From Novosphingobium sp. 28-62-57 (GTDB lineage Bacteria > Pseudomonadota > Alphaproteobacteria > Sphingomonadales > Sphingomonadaceae), in the NCBI GenBank assembly GCA_002256985.1, contig NCGO01000001.1, positions 744,001 through 808,000 on the forward strand: 64,000 nt of DNA, written 5' to 3'. The notes beneath the pieces were generated by a model. That model was not told the DNA's origin, did not search any database, and saw only the letters and a program-made list of their open reading frames with translations. The position numbers and the translations under genes were made by a program. Positions 44,509 to 53,800 of the stretch are shown here, one piece after another (the stretch's first letter is position 1; each line of letters begins with the position of its first letter).

Positions 44509-46755
44509 TCAAGCCGTGCAAAGTGCCTTGAGACCGTTGTAATGAACCGGCGCCAACGCCTCGATCATCTCCAGCAGGAAACCGATATTGATTTTTGTCT
44601 CTTCGACGAGGGCGGGGTCGAAGCCTTTGCCGGTCGGATGGGATTGATCGTTCACGAACTTGTAGATTGCCGTCTTCTTATGCTCGTCGAATGCCACCTC
44701 CTCCAACTTGAGGTATGGCTTCTTTGCTGACGGCGTGTAGAATTCCAGGAAAGTCTCAAGCACCTTCCGAGCAATGTTTGGAAGGTGGTAGGCGTTTGCG
44801 ATCGTTCCGTCGCAGGTGTAGCTATACAGTTGCTTGAACAGATAGTGGTACTCTGTAGCGTAATTTCTCAGCATCGGGTCCAGTGGAATGATGCTGGCAT
44901 TGCGCGTGGCGCCATTATCGTCGCAGCGAATCATGTAATATTGCGCAGCTTTCTTGTTATGCTGGTGCCAGTTGAGCAGCAGCCTCAAGAAATCAAAATT
45001 GTGGGTCAGGATGAAGACCTGCTTGGCGTTCTTGACTCCGGCCTTGAGGAACGAGAATGCCTGATAGATAGCCGATGCGTCTAGACTGGAGATCGGGTCA
45101 TCGATCACAATGACCCCCTCCGGAACATCGAAGTCCTGATCGCCGAGCTGAACCAGGAAATATACAAAGGCGATTGCGGTCTTCTCTCCCTCGCTCAGCC
45201 GCTTGGCGGGTTTGCCGCGACGCTCGACCCGATAGCCCTGCGCGTCGGACACAAACTTGAGATCGCTGCGGCCGAGGAATGTGACGACCTGCTTGGTCAG
45301 CGTCTCGCTGGCGGTGTGCGCGCTTGATACCTTGGCGCGCTTTTCCTCGAACGACGTCTTGAGCGCCTCGAGACCGCGCGCATCGTCCAGGTCGGCCGCG
45401 CCGTCGGTGAGTTTGGCTACATCGGCACGCATTGCTGAGACCTTGTCGTTCAGCTCTTTCACAGCGCCGGCAATGCTCGACAGATAATGGACCTCTATCG
45501 CTGTTCGCGCGGCCGTCAGTGTCTCGGCGAAGGCAGCGGTCTTGGCATTGTTCTTATCAACCAGCGCCGTCACTGCGCCGATCGCGGCGACCAGCCCCGG
45601 TGTGTCAATTTCGATCGTCGCCTCGTAAGCGGTCGTGCGACGTTCCTGTTTATCCGACAGGATCTCGAGCAGTCGCTCGACGCCCGTGCGGACCGTCGTC
45701 ATGGCGTCGCTGAACAGCTGCACGGCCTGTTCGATAGGCTCCCGCATTTCGGAATAGAAGGCCGAGCGCGGCGGAGGGGCCATACCCTGCATTGCGCTCA
45801 AAATGTCCACGGCAAGTTTTGCCGTAGCTGCGACATCCGCCTTGAGCCGCTGGTCCTCGACGCCGAAATGAGCCGCAAGCTGGTCCATCCGCTCGGCCAA
45901 CAAGGGTTGCGCGCAGAATTCGCAGGAAGTTGAGGCATGGTCTCGGTGAATGGCCAGACCATCTTCAACCCACTTGGCGATAGCGGGCTGCTCGCTCAGC
46001 CGCGCCAGCGCGCTCCCTTGCGCCGAACGCTGCGTGAGCGTCTGCGCGCGGTCGACCGCGATCGCGATCCATTCGGCGAGGCTGCGCTCTACGCCATCCG
46101 CTTGCAGGGCGACCTGCGGCTGCACGAACTTTGCGATCGCATCCTGCTGCTCCTGATGGACGCTGACACGGTGCAGCTCCAGCTCCGTATCGGGCAGGAT
46201 TTGCGGATCGGTGATCTTGGAGAAAGCCAGTTCGGCATTTTGCTTGCGATAGGTTCGCAGGGCTGTGCCACTTGTGGCCTCGCTGATCGTCTTCGCGATC
46301 TCCGAGAACCGCTTGCCCCGGTCCGTCTCGACCTTGGCGATTGCATCGCTGAGGTCGCGGATCCGCGTCAGCCGGGCATCATAGATTGCCTGCTCGGCCT
46401 TCGCCTCCTCCGCGAGCGCCTTATTCTCCTCACCGACGATTAGGATGTGTCGAAGCGGGCCTTTGAACTGACCGATATTGGCCTCGATGAAATCTGCGTT
46501 GAAGACACGCACTTTGCGCCCATAGGGTGTGCCGTGACCGACCTTCCCTGAGGCGGACGTGATCTCGTAAGTCAGGTCGGGATAATCCTGGTGCTGGCCA
46601 TCGCCCAGCGCAGCGAACAATCGCGTCAGGGTTGTCTTACCCGACCCATTATGGCCATAGATGCAGTTGTAGCGCGCGAATTCAGGCAGATCGTTCGCTG
46701 CGACGAAGTTGTCGAAGACGCCGAGCTTCGCGATCTTCTTGACGGTTTGCAGCAT
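44509..46755 (-). CDS. RloC-like AAA/ABC-type ATPase with zinc-hook CxxC, putative anticodon nuclease
   Basis: A 748-residue SMC/Rad50-like ATPase of the AAA_13 group: Walker A GHNGSGKT (34-41), ABC signature LSEGEK (520-525), Walker B VIVIDDPISSLD (548-559) and H-loop THNFD. The long helical middle carries CEFC (C278, C281), a zinc-hook-type pair as in RloC. In the C-terminal part R663, E667 (RKVLE) and H706 (NDQSHP) have an order and R-x3-E spacing like the Arg-Glu-His triad of PrrC/RloC tRNA anticodon nucleases; this nuclease reading is inference, since related motifs occur more widely in AAA_13 proteins. It lies 6 nt downstream of an XRE regulator gene. Likely phage-defence cargo. Confidence 0.8.
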   Translation of the reverse strand: MLQTVKKIAKLGVFDNFVAANDLPEFARYNCIYGHNGSGKTTLTRLFAALGDGQHQDYPDLTYEITSASGKVGHGTPYGRKVRVFNADFIEANIGQFKGPLRHILIVGEENKALAEEAKAEQAIYDARLTRIRDLSDAIAKVETDRGKRFSEIAKTISEATSGTALRTYRKQNAELAFSKITDPQILPDTELELHRVSVHQEQQDAIAKFVQPQVALQADGVERSLAEWIAIAVDRAQTLTQRSAQGSALARLSEQPAIAKWVEDGLAIHRDHASTSCEFCAQPLLAERMDQLAAHFGVEDQRLKADVAATAKLAVDILSAMQGMAPPPRSAFYSEMREPIEQAVQLFSDAMTTVRTGVERLLEILSDKQERRTTAYEATIEIDTPGLVAAIGAVTALVDKNNAKTAAFAETLTAARTAIEVHYLSSIAGAVKELNDKVSAMRADVAKLTDGAADLDDARGLEALKTSFEEKRAKVSSAHTASETLTKQVVTFLGRSDLKFVSDAQGYRVERRGKPAKRLSEGEKTAIAFVYFLVQLGDQDFDVPEGVIVIDDPISSLDASAIYQAFSFLKAGVKNAKQVFILTHNFDFLRLLLNWHQHNKKAAQYYMIRCDDNGATRNASIIPLDPMLRNYATEYHYLFKQLYSYTCDGTIANAYHLPNIARKVLETFLEFYTPSAKKPYLKLEEVAFDEHKKTAIYKFVNDQSHPTGKGFDPALVEETKINIGFLLEMIEALAPVHYNGLKALCTA

Positions 46756-46761
46756 GGCGCG

Positions 46762-47502
46762 TCACCAGCCCTTCAGCACGAACGGTTGGCCATGATCGAC
46801 CGGCACCCGCACGCTGGTTTCGCCATATTCGCCTGGCAGCGCGAGCGCGATGATGAAGCGGGAGCGCATCTCACTCGGCTCATCCTCGGGCGGAAGCGTG
46901 TGGCGCTCCGGCAGCTTCCGGAACAGGTGCGTATGATAGATCCAGATATCGTTGCCGCGCAGGAGGACCATGAGCTGTCGGATGCGGCGGCGAAGCGCGA
47001 TCTCCTCGACCGAGGTCGGACGATCTAGGCTGCTCCGTTCGCTCCACGTCAGGGACGTGAGGATCGCGATCAGCTCCTCGGCATATTCGCCGGTCTCTTC
47101 GTTCAGAGGCACCATGATCTCGCAGACGAAGTCGTGAACGTGGCTGGCTTCCTTGAACAGGACGCCCTCATCCATCGTTACGCTGGCGAGATCATAGTCG
47201 AAGCGCGGGACGAGCCGATCCTTGCGGAGATCAGAAAGGATCGTATCAAACACGGTTTCGCCATCTGCGGCGACAAGCTGTAAGGTAGATTGCCGAACCG
47301 TAATCTGTTCACGGTGCACGCCTAAATTCTTTGCCAAGAGTTCCATAGTCGCGACGGAAATGGGAGCACTCTCGTTCTCAATCTGACGCAATTTGCGTTC
47401 GCTGATGCGCGCGGCGTAAGCGAGTTCCTTTTGGGTCGCGTTTCTCTCCAGCCCAAGTCGCAGCGCTTTGATGCGCGGGCCATCGGGTATGATCTGCTTC
47501 AT
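46762..47502 (-). CDS. XRE-family regulator upstream of the RloC-like gene
   Basis: A 246-residue protein with an N-terminal Cro/CI-type helix-turn-helix (about 9-62; IKALRLGLERNATQKELAYAA and SERKLRQIENESAP) and a C-terminal domain of about 170 residues with no clear match. ATG 47502 has GAGGAG 6 nt upstream; the longer ORF start (47604) lacks support. With only 6 nt to the ATPase gene, it probably regulates or senses for it. Confidence 0.82.
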   Translation of the reverse strand: MKQIIPDGPRIKALRLGLERNATQKELAYAARISERKLRQIENESAPISVATMELLAKNLGVHREQITVRQSTLQLVAADGETVFDTILSDLRKDRLVPRFDYDLASVTMDEGVLFKEASHVHDFVCEIMVPLNEETGEYAEELIAILTSLTWSERSSLDRPTSVEEIALRRRIRQLMVLLRGNDIWIYHTHLFRKLPERHTLPPEDEPSEMRSRFIIALALPGEYGETSVRVPVDHGQPFVLKGW

Positions 47503-47955
47503 GTGTGACTCCTCAACCTTTGCTGAGAAGCCCAGTATCGCATCGTCGACGTGTCCGGTCGGCACCTCACCGGCAAAGACCGGCACACGGTCGGCATCAC
47601 GCAAATGTCCGAAGCAAACAACATATCACCCCAGATTTGTTTTGCCGCATCACGCTCGATGCTTCATGAAGGCTCTCTAGTTACAGCTTGGCGCTCGAAG
47701 AGAGCAAGACAACAATACGCGCATAGCGCCGAAGTGGCATCTACGAGCGAGTGCTGAACGTCGGGTTCTGAGAAGACCTACCGCTTTGCACCTAGCTCGC
47801 GAACGACAGGAACGTCCCACGATGCGGCGTTCGCTTCCGGCGGCAGCCGACCAAAGTAGGTCGTTCAAGCGAGCCAGCTTAAACGTCTGCTCCTGACCGA
47901 AGCCGACTATCGGGCGCGCTGCACCAGTCCGATAGCAAAGCGTCTCGGACTATCG
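47503..47955. other. Gene-free region upstream of the XRE/RloC-like pair
   Basis: The right part is repeat copy C. The left ~240 bp should contain the promoter of the minus-strand XRE/RloC-like pair; no clear promoter boxes were found. No RNA gene or intact ORF was recognised. Confidence 0.45.
47745..47905 (-). repeat. Decayed interspersed intergenic repeat, copy C
   Basis: Minus-strand order: GGTCAGGAGCAGACGTTTAA, GAACGACCTACTTTGGTCGG, GCTGCCGCCGGAAGCGAACG, CCGCATCGTGGGACGTTCC, and TCAGAACCCGACGTTCAG. The last three blocks match copy A at 6355-6500 in order, and the first three match copy B at 44190-44330. Non-coding and diverged. Confidence 0.55.
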
Positions 47956-48978
47956 TCACTCAAGCTGGCCATCGCCTTTAGCTGCGAGCGATTGTCCGGC
48001 AATATGCAACTGCAATGTTGACTGCATCGGCCAAGTGAGGCGCCCGCCAGCGCGTTCCATCACCGCCGCAGCGATGGCAAGCCCAAGGCCTGAGCCCGGC
48101 GAGTGCTCTCCTTTGGCGAAGCGGCTGAGCATGTGGATGCGCTCGACTTCCGGGACTCCGGTCCCTTCATCCTGCACCGTGATGACTAGCTCCTCGCCGG
48201 CCGCGAACACCGACAGGGAAATGGTTCCCTGTCCATGGTGCAGCGCATTGCTGACAAGGTTGCGCAAGGCTTCATCGAGGTCCGGCACATTCACCGGAGC
48301 CGCGAACTCGGCATCGACGGTGATTGTGCGTCCCATCTTGTCAGCTAGCGGCAAAAACTCGGCGGCAATCTGCCGGGCCAGACGGGACGCATCGACAAGG
48401 GGCCTGCAATCATCGGGCTGGCTGGGTGCATCGAGCCTGGCCATGGCGAGGACCTGAGCGATGGACCGTTGCATCCGGTCCAGATCGGCAGCCAGACCCA
48501 CCGCATCGATACTGGCACCATCTTGCCACTGGTCCATCCGCAATTTTGCAAGTGCCAGCGGCGTGCGAAGCGCATGGGCTGCGTCGGCCGCGAGACGCCG
48601 CTCGTTCAGATAGGCACCGGCGAGGCGATCAAGCGCCTGATTTGTGGCAGCTACGAAGGGCTGGATTTCCTTCGGCAGTCCTTCCTCGCAGAGTCTCATG
48701 TCTGGTTGGTCGGGCCCGATCTCTTGCAATGCGGAAACGGCAGCGGAGAGCGGCTTGAGGCTCCAGCCGGCCACCAGTACGCCCACCAGCGGTGCAATCA
48801 CCGCGAACGGCAGGAGGACGAGCAGCAGTTCGGCATATTCGACATGGGCAGGATCGAGATTCCCGCCCTGTTCAAGTTCCCTCAGCTCAAGCGCGACGAA
48901 GCCGATTGTGACCATGGCGGCGACGAAGATGGTGGCACCGATGGAGAGACCGATGCGGGTCCGCAGGGACGTCATCAT
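47956..48978 (-). CDS. Two-component sensor histidine kinase (RND-linked)
   Basis: A 340-residue inner-membrane kinase. Transmembrane helices at about 10-30 and 50-70 enclose a short periplasmic loop. The H-box DAAHALRTPL gives H135; the ATPase domain has the N-box NLVSNALHHG, G1 VQDEGTGVP and G2 SPGSGLGLAIAAAV. Resembles the QseC-type group. The start overlaps the response regulator stop (ATGA), so the pair is translated together. The very short sensor loop fits sensing within or near the membrane. Confidence 0.92.
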   Translation of the reverse strand: MMTSLRTRIGLSIGATIFVAAMVTIGFVALELRELEQGGNLDPAHVEYAELLLVLLPFAVIAPLVGVLVAGWSLKPLSAAVSALQEIGPDQPDMRLCEEGLPKEIQPFVAATNQALDRLAGAYLNERRLAADAAHALRTPLALAKLRMDQWQDGASIDAVGLAADLDRMQRSIAQVLAMARLDAPSQPDDCRPLVDASRLARQIAAEFLPLADKMGRTITVDAEFAAPVNVPDLDEALRNLVSNALHHGQGTISLSVFAAGEELVITVQDEGTGVPEVERIHMLSRFAKGEHSPGSGLGLAIAAAVMERAGGRLTWPMQSTLQLHIAGQSLAAKGDGQLE

Positions 48979-49643
48979 GGTACCTCACCTTGCACCAGCC
49001 GCCAGCCGATACCGCGCCGGTTTTCGATTTCGCAGCCCGCAGGTGCGAGCCGCCGCCGCAGACGCGAGACGATGGCCTCCAGCGCGTTGGGACTGACCGC
49101 TTCATCGAGCGTATAGAGCCGATCCTGCACGGTATCGCGCACGACGACGTTTGGAGCAGCTTCCATGAGGAGCTGGAGCAACGCGAACTCGCGCCGTCCC
49201 AGATCGAGCGGCGTATCGCTGAGCCAAGCCTGTTGTGCTGCCGGATCGAGCCGCAATCTGCCTTGCATCAGCACGGGGGCCATGCGCTGCCCCGGGCGGC
49301 GCAGCAGCGCTCGCAGCCGTGCGGCCACTTCGTCGAGATCATAGGGCTTCACGATGTAATCGTCCGCCCCGGCATTGAGACCGGCGATGCGATCCTCGAT
49401 ATCGCCATAGGCTGTGGCGACCAGCGATGGCACACCATGCCGCGCCAGTTCCGGGAGCAGGGAAAGGCCCTCGCCGTCAGATAGGCGGCGATCGACGATG
49501 GCTGCATCGAGGCGCACCACGCCAAGGCAATCGCGCGCAGCGGCGAGCGAACCGACCGCATCGACGACGAAGCCGCGCCGCCGCAAGCCTTCTACGGCCA
49601 TCACGCGCAAATCCGTTTCATCTTCGATCAGCAGGATGTGCAT
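48975..49643 (-). CDS. OmpR-family response regulator (RND-linked)
   Basis: A 222-residue regulator. Receiver domain with acidic pair E7/D8, phospho-acceptor D51 (AIVDRRL) and K99 (IVKPYD). The C-terminal OmpR/PhoB winged helix includes DLGRREFALLQLLMEA and EAIVSRLRRRL. ATG 49643 puts the receiver at the N-terminus; the open frame upstream is not coding. It diverges from the RND operon across 72 bp containing a TGTCAG direct repeat, its likely target. Confidence 0.94.
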   Translation of the reverse strand: MHILLIEDETDLRVMAVEGLRRRGFVVDAVGSLAAARDCLGVVRLDAAIVDRRLSDGEGLSLLPELARHGVPSLVATAYGDIEDRIAGLNAGADDYIVKPYDLDEVAARLRALLRRPGQRMAPVLMQGRLRLDPAAQQAWLSDTPLDLGRREFALLQLLMEAAPNVVVRDTVQDRLYTLDEAVSPNALEAIVSRLRRRLAPAGCEIENRRGIGWRLVQGEVP

Positions 49644-49682
49644 GGCTGCCGCGATACCAGTTGACGGGCACCGCGCCCAGCA

Positions 49683-49699
49683 TGTCAGTGTCGTGTCAG
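49683..49699. promoter_or_regulatory. TGTCAG direct repeat, candidate response-regulator box
   Basis: TGTCAG at 49683-49688 and TGTCAG at 49694-49699 are 11 bp apart, one helical turn, the spacing used by OmpR/PhoB-type regulators. A weaker TGTCTG follows at 49703-49708. It lies in the 72-bp region between the response regulator and the RND adaptor, so it could control both directions. Confidence 0.6.
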
Positions 49700-49715
49700 C
49701 CTTGTCTGCTACGAT

Positions 49716-50714
49716 ATGCGGATGCTGGTTCGTTCTCATTCTTCGCTGTTTGCCTTGCTCTTTGTCTGCGGTTTGGCGGCCTGCGGGCCCGTGCCTGCGG
49801 AAAAGCCCAAGCCGCCCGCCAAAGTGGAAGCGATCGGCCATGAAACCGAACTCATGCGCGTGACCCTGACGGCAGACGCTGTGCAGCGGCTTGGTTTAGC
49901 AACCGAAGCCATCGGCACCGGCCAGCAGGCCACTCTCTCTCGCTCCGTGCCCGGCGAGATCGTTGCCGCGCCGCGCGGCGGCGGTCTGCCTGTGGCAGCC
50001 GGAACCGATCTGGCAGCGCTAACGGGATTGCAGGCGCGCGCCGATGCCGATGCGCAGCGCGCAATGGCCGATCTGAAGCTGGCCGAGGCCAATCTGCGGC
50101 GCGCCAGCGGCCTTGTGGAAGCAGAAGCAGGCAGCATCCGCGCACGCGATGAGGCGACCCAGCAGGTCGCCGCTGCCAAGGCTGCGCTGGCTGGCGCAAC
50201 CGGGCAGAGGCGGGCGTTGGGGCCAGCTGTTGCAGTCATGGCCGATGGCGGGGCACTATGGGTGCGCGCGCAAGTGCCGGCTGCTGATTTGGCGCGGCTT
50301 GATCGCGGGGCCTCCGTTTCCGTCAGGCCGGTGGGCGGCACTGGCGGCATCATGGCAAGGCCCGTGCGCGGGCCGGCGACGGCGACGCCGGGGGCGGCCA
50401 GCATTGATGTTTACTACGCCCCGGCCATGCGGGCAGGCCTCAGGATGGGCGAGCGCGTGCTCGTCGATCTGCCCGAGCAGAGTGGTTTAGGCTCAGCGGC
50501 GCTTGAAGTTCCCGCCTCGGCGATCCTGACTGACATCAACGGCGGCGAATGGGTCTATGTGGAAACCGCGCCGCGCCAGTTTGAACGGCGTCGGGTGGAA
50601 GTTGCCCGCATTGTCGGCGGGCGGGCTACGCTGGCGCGGGGCCTTGCTTCTGGCGTTCGGGTCGTCACGGCCGGGGCGGCGGAACTGTTCGGCACCGAGT
50701 TCGGCACCAAGTGA
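49716..50714 (+). CDS. RND efflux periplasmic adaptor lipoprotein (compact)
   Basis: A 332-residue membrane fusion protein with lipobox LAAC (about residue 22). A helical hairpin (about 100-165) and the ALWVRAQVPAADLARL strand plus a beta-barrel follow; the C-terminal membrane-proximal part has VPASAILTDINGGEWVYVE and FERRRVEVARIVGGRATLARGL. The lipoyl halves look shortened relative to usual adaptors of 380-500 residues. It connects the RND pump to the outer-membrane channel. Its stop overlaps the start of the pump gene. Confidence 0.85.
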   Translation: MRMLVRSHSSLFALLFVCGLAACGPVPAEKPKPPAKVEAIGHETELMRVTLTADAVQRLGLATEAIGTGQQATLSRSVPGEIVAAPRGGGLPVAAGTDLAALTGLQARADADAQRAMADLKLAEANLRRASGLVEAEAGSIRARDEATQQVAAAKAALAGATGQRRALGPAVAVMADGGALWVRAQVPAADLARLDRGASVSVRPVGGTGGIMARPVRGPATATPGAASIDVYYAPAMRAGLRMGERVLVDLPEQSGLGSAALEVPASAILTDINGGEWVYVETAPRQFERRRVEVARIVGGRATLARGLASGVRVVTAGAAELFGTEFGTK

Positions 50715-53700
50715 TGCTGGCGGCGCTGATCGGATCGTCGCTGCGCCAGCGCGCGCTTGTGCTGGCATTGGCGGCGGTGCTGACGGTGCTGGGCGTGCGC
50801 GCTGCTATGAGCGCCAAGTTCGATGTCTTCCCCGAGTTCGCGCCGCCCATTGTCGAGGTGCAGACCGAAGCACCGGGGCTGGCGACCGAGGACGTCGAGG
50901 CGCTGGTCACGGTGCCCATCGAAACGGCTGTGAACGGGGTGCCGGGCCTGGCCACGCTGCGCTCCAAGTCGGTGCTGGGCCTCTCGTCGGTGGTGCTGGT
51001 GATGGACCGCGCTGCCGATCCAGTCCGCACGCGCCAGATGGTGCAGGAACGGCTGGCAACGGTCATCCCGCGTTTGCCCGCAGCGGTGCGCCCGCCGGTC
51101 ATGCTCGCGCCGCTTTCGGCCACCAGCCGGGCGATGAAGATCGGCATCTGGTCCGACAAACTCGACCAGATGACGATGACCGAAATGGCGCGCTGGACGA
51201 TCCGCCCGCGCCTCATGGCGGTGCCCGGTGTCGCCAATGTCGCGATGTGGGGCGCGCGTGACCGGCAGTTGCAAGTTCTGGTCGATCCGGTGCGGCTTTC
51301 CGCAGCCGGGGTGACCGTGGCCGATGTCCAGCGCGCAGCGGGCGATGCGGTGGTGATCGCTGGCGGCGGCTTTGTCGATAGCCCCAACCAGCGGCTGGCG
51401 GTGCGGCAGGTGGTCGGCGTCAAGACCGGCAGCGATCTGGCGAGCGCCGTCATCCGCACGGTTGGCGGTGCGCCCGTGCGCATCGGGGATGTGGCCAAGG
51501 TGACCGAAGGCTTTGCCCAGCCTATCGGCGATGCGATCATCAATGGCCGCCCCGGCCTGCTGCTGATCGTGGAGAAGCAACTCGGTGCCAACACGCTGGA
51601 AGTGGCGCGCGGGATCGACAAGGCGCTGGCCGAACTACGGCCCGGCCTCAAGGGCATGAATGTCGACGGCACCATCTTCCGCCCTGCGACCTTCATCGAA
51701 CGCGCGCTCGCGAATCTGGGTGAGGCAATGGGCATCGGCATCGTACTTGTGGCGGCGGTGCTGATCCTGTTCACCCGCAATTGGCGGACCGCGCTCATCA
51801 GCATGACCGCGATTCCCCTCTCGCTGGTGGGGGCCGTGCTGGCGCTCACGGCGTTCGGGGTTGGCATGAACACCATGGTGATCGCCGGGCTGGTGATCGC
51901 GCTGGGCGAGATCGTCGACGATGCAATCATTGACGTCGAGAACATCGGGCGGCGGCTGCGGCTCGAAGCAGTGCGAGAACAGCCGCGCTCGCCATTCGCT
52001 GTGGTGCTGGCGGCCAGCCTGGAAGTGCGCAGCGCGGTCGTGTTTGCCAGTGCCATTGTCATGCTGGTCTTCCTGCCGGTGTTCTTCCTCGGCGGCGTCT
52101 CGGGCAGCTTCTTTCGGCCGCTCGCCATGGCCTATATCGCGGCCATCGCGGCCTCGCTGCTCGTCGCTTTGACGGTCACCCCGGCGATGTGCCTCATGCT
52201 GCTGCCGGGTGCGGCGGAACGGGCCGAACCGCGCTGGGTCATCGGCTTGCGCGCGCGCTATGGCCGTTTGCTGGAAGGGCTGGCCCCCCGGAGCGGTATG
52301 GCGGTCGCCGTTGTCGCGGGCGGCATCCTGCTCTCGGTTGGCGGGATGGGCCTGCTGCGCCAGCAATTCCTGCCCGATTTCCGCGAAACCGATTTCCTCA
52401 TGCACTTTGTGGAGAAGCCCGGAACTTCGCTCGAAGCCATGGACCGGATCACCATCCGCGCGTCGAAGGAGCTCACCGCGATCCCCGGCGTGCGCAATTT
52501 CGGCTCGCATATCGGCCGGGCCGAGCAGGGCGATGAAGTCTACGGCCCCAACTTCACCGAACTTTGGATCAGCCTCGATGAAAAGGCCGATCACGATGCA
52601 GCGGTAAAGCGCATCGAAACCGCCATCGCTGGCTATCCCGGCCTTCAGCGCGACGTACTGACGTACTTGCGCGAACGCATCAAGGAAGTGCTGACCGGGG
52701 CCGGTGCAACCGTGGTGGTGCGGCTCTATGGCCCCGACCTGGCCGAGCTGCGCAGCCTTGCCGAAAAGGTGCGCGGCGCGCTCGATGGGACCGAGGGCGT
52801 CAAGGATCTGAAAGTGGAGCAGCAGAGCCTGATCCCGCAGATCCAGATAGCCCCAAGGCCAGATGTGCTGGCGCTGGCCGGTGTGACCGCAGGCGATGTG
52901 CGCCGCACGGCGGCCACGCTGATCGGCGGCACGCGGGTCGGTGAGATCTACCGCGACCAGAAGAGCTTCGATGTCGCGGTCTGGGCCGTGCCGGAGGCCC
53001 GCAGCGATCTTGGCGCGCTGCGGCGATTGATGGTGCCCGGACCTTCGTCCGCAAATGGTCAGGCCGGATCGGCGCTGCGTCTGGGCGATCTTGCGCGCGT
53101 CGGCGTGGCCCCGGCAGCCGGCGAGATCAAGCGCGAGGCAGGCTCCCGCCGGATCGATGTGACGCTCAACCTGAAGGACGGCGCCGATCTCGCCAGCGTG
53201 GCGCAGGCAGTGGAGCGCAAGGTGAAAGCCATGACCATGCCCGCCGGGTACTACCCCCAGTTCCTCGGCGAGTGGAAAACGCTGCAGGAGTCGAAGGCGC
53301 AGCTGGGCTGGCTATCGCTGGTGTGCCTCGTCGGCATCCTGTTCCTCGTCTGGCTGGAGTTCCGTTCGGGGCGGATCGTTGCGCTCGTCGCGCTCAGCCT
53401 TCCGTTTGCGCTGGTCGGCGGGGTCGCAGCAGCGGCTCTGGGCGGCGGGGTGCTCTCGATGGGCGCGCTGGTCGGTTTCGTCACCGTGCTGGGCATCTCT
53501 GCACGCAACGGCATCATGCTGCTCAGCCATTTCCGCCATCTGGAGCGCGAGGAGGATCAGCCCTTCGGCCTTGCGTTGGTGCAGCGGGGCGCCGCCGAAC
53601 GTCTGGTGCCGATCCTGATGACTGCAGGCACGGCGGCGCTGGCGTTGCTCCCGCTAGTGGCGCACGGCAACGTGCCCGGCCACGAGATCGAATACCCCAT

Positions 53701-53800
53701 GGCGCTGGTGATCCTGGGCGGGCTGGTGAGTTCGACCGTGCTTAACCTCGTCTGGATGCCCGCACTCTATCTGCGCTTCGGCAAGGGGCGGGCAGCATGA
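50714..53800 (+). CDS. RND efflux pump, heavy-metal (CusA/CzcA-like) type
   Basis: A 1028-residue inner-membrane transporter with the 12-helix, two-loop RND layout. Family stretches are FDVFPEFAPPIVEVQTEAPG, LVTVPIETAVNGVPG, GEIVDDAIIDVENIGRRLR (helix 4 proton-relay region), LPVFFLGGVSGSFFRPLA and GAGATVVVRLYGPD. These place it in the metal-efflux branch rather than the AcrB branch; the exported substrate is not determined. ATG 50714 directly follows GTG 50711 at the adaptor stop. It overlaps the channel gene by 4 nt. Confidence 0.92.
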   Translation: MLAALIGSSLRQRALVLALAAVLTVLGVRAAMSAKFDVFPEFAPPIVEVQTEAPGLATEDVEALVTVPIETAVNGVPGLATLRSKSVLGLSSVVLVMDRAADPVRTRQMVQERLATVIPRLPAAVRPPVMLAPLSATSRAMKIGIWSDKLDQMTMTEMARWTIRPRLMAVPGVANVAMWGARDRQLQVLVDPVRLSAAGVTVADVQRAAGDAVVIAGGGFVDSPNQRLAVRQVVGVKTGSDLASAVIRTVGGAPVRIGDVAKVTEGFAQPIGDAIINGRPGLLLIVEKQLGANTLEVARGIDKALAELRPGLKGMNVDGTIFRPATFIERALANLGEAMGIGIVLVAAVLILFTRNWRTALISMTAIPLSLVGAVLALTAFGVGMNTMVIAGLVIALGEIVDDAIIDVENIGRRLRLEAVREQPRSPFAVVLAASLEVRSAVVFASAIVMLVFLPVFFLGGVSGSFFRPLAMAYIAAIAASLLVALTVTPAMCLMLLPGAAERAEPRWVIGLRARYGRLLEGLAPRSGMAVAVVAGGILLSVGGMGLLRQQFLPDFRETDFLMHFVEKPGTSLEAMDRITIRASKELTAIPGVRNFGSHIGRAEQGDEVYGPNFTELWISLDEKADHDAAVKRIETAIAGYPGLQRDVLTYLRERIKEVLTGAGATVVVRLYGPDLAELRSLAEKVRGALDGTEGVKDLKVEQQSLIPQIQIAPRPDVLALAGVTAGDVRRTAATLIGGTRVGEIYRDQKSFDVAVWAVPEARSDLGALRRLMVPGPSSANGQAGSALRLGDLARVGVAPAAGEIKREAGSRRIDVTLNLKDGADLASVAQAVERKVKAMTMPAGYYPQFLGEWKTLQESKAQLGWLSLVCLVGILFLVWLEFRSGRIVALVALSLPFALVGGVAAAALGGGVLSMGALVGFVTVLGISARNGIMLLSHFRHLEREEDQPFGLALVQRGAAERLVPILMTAGTAALALLPLVAHGNVPGHEIEYPMALVILGGLVSSTVLNLVWMPALYLRFGKGRAA

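Noticed and set aside
48975..49841. Longer response-regulator ORF starting at 49841
   Set aside because: The receiver domain begins at ATG 49643; the upstream part overlaps the divergent RND adaptor and is not conserved in character.
50665..52128. 487-residue minus-strand ORF within the RND pump gene
   Set aside because: Ser/Thr/Arg-biased translation antisense to a conserved transporter; no recognisable domain.
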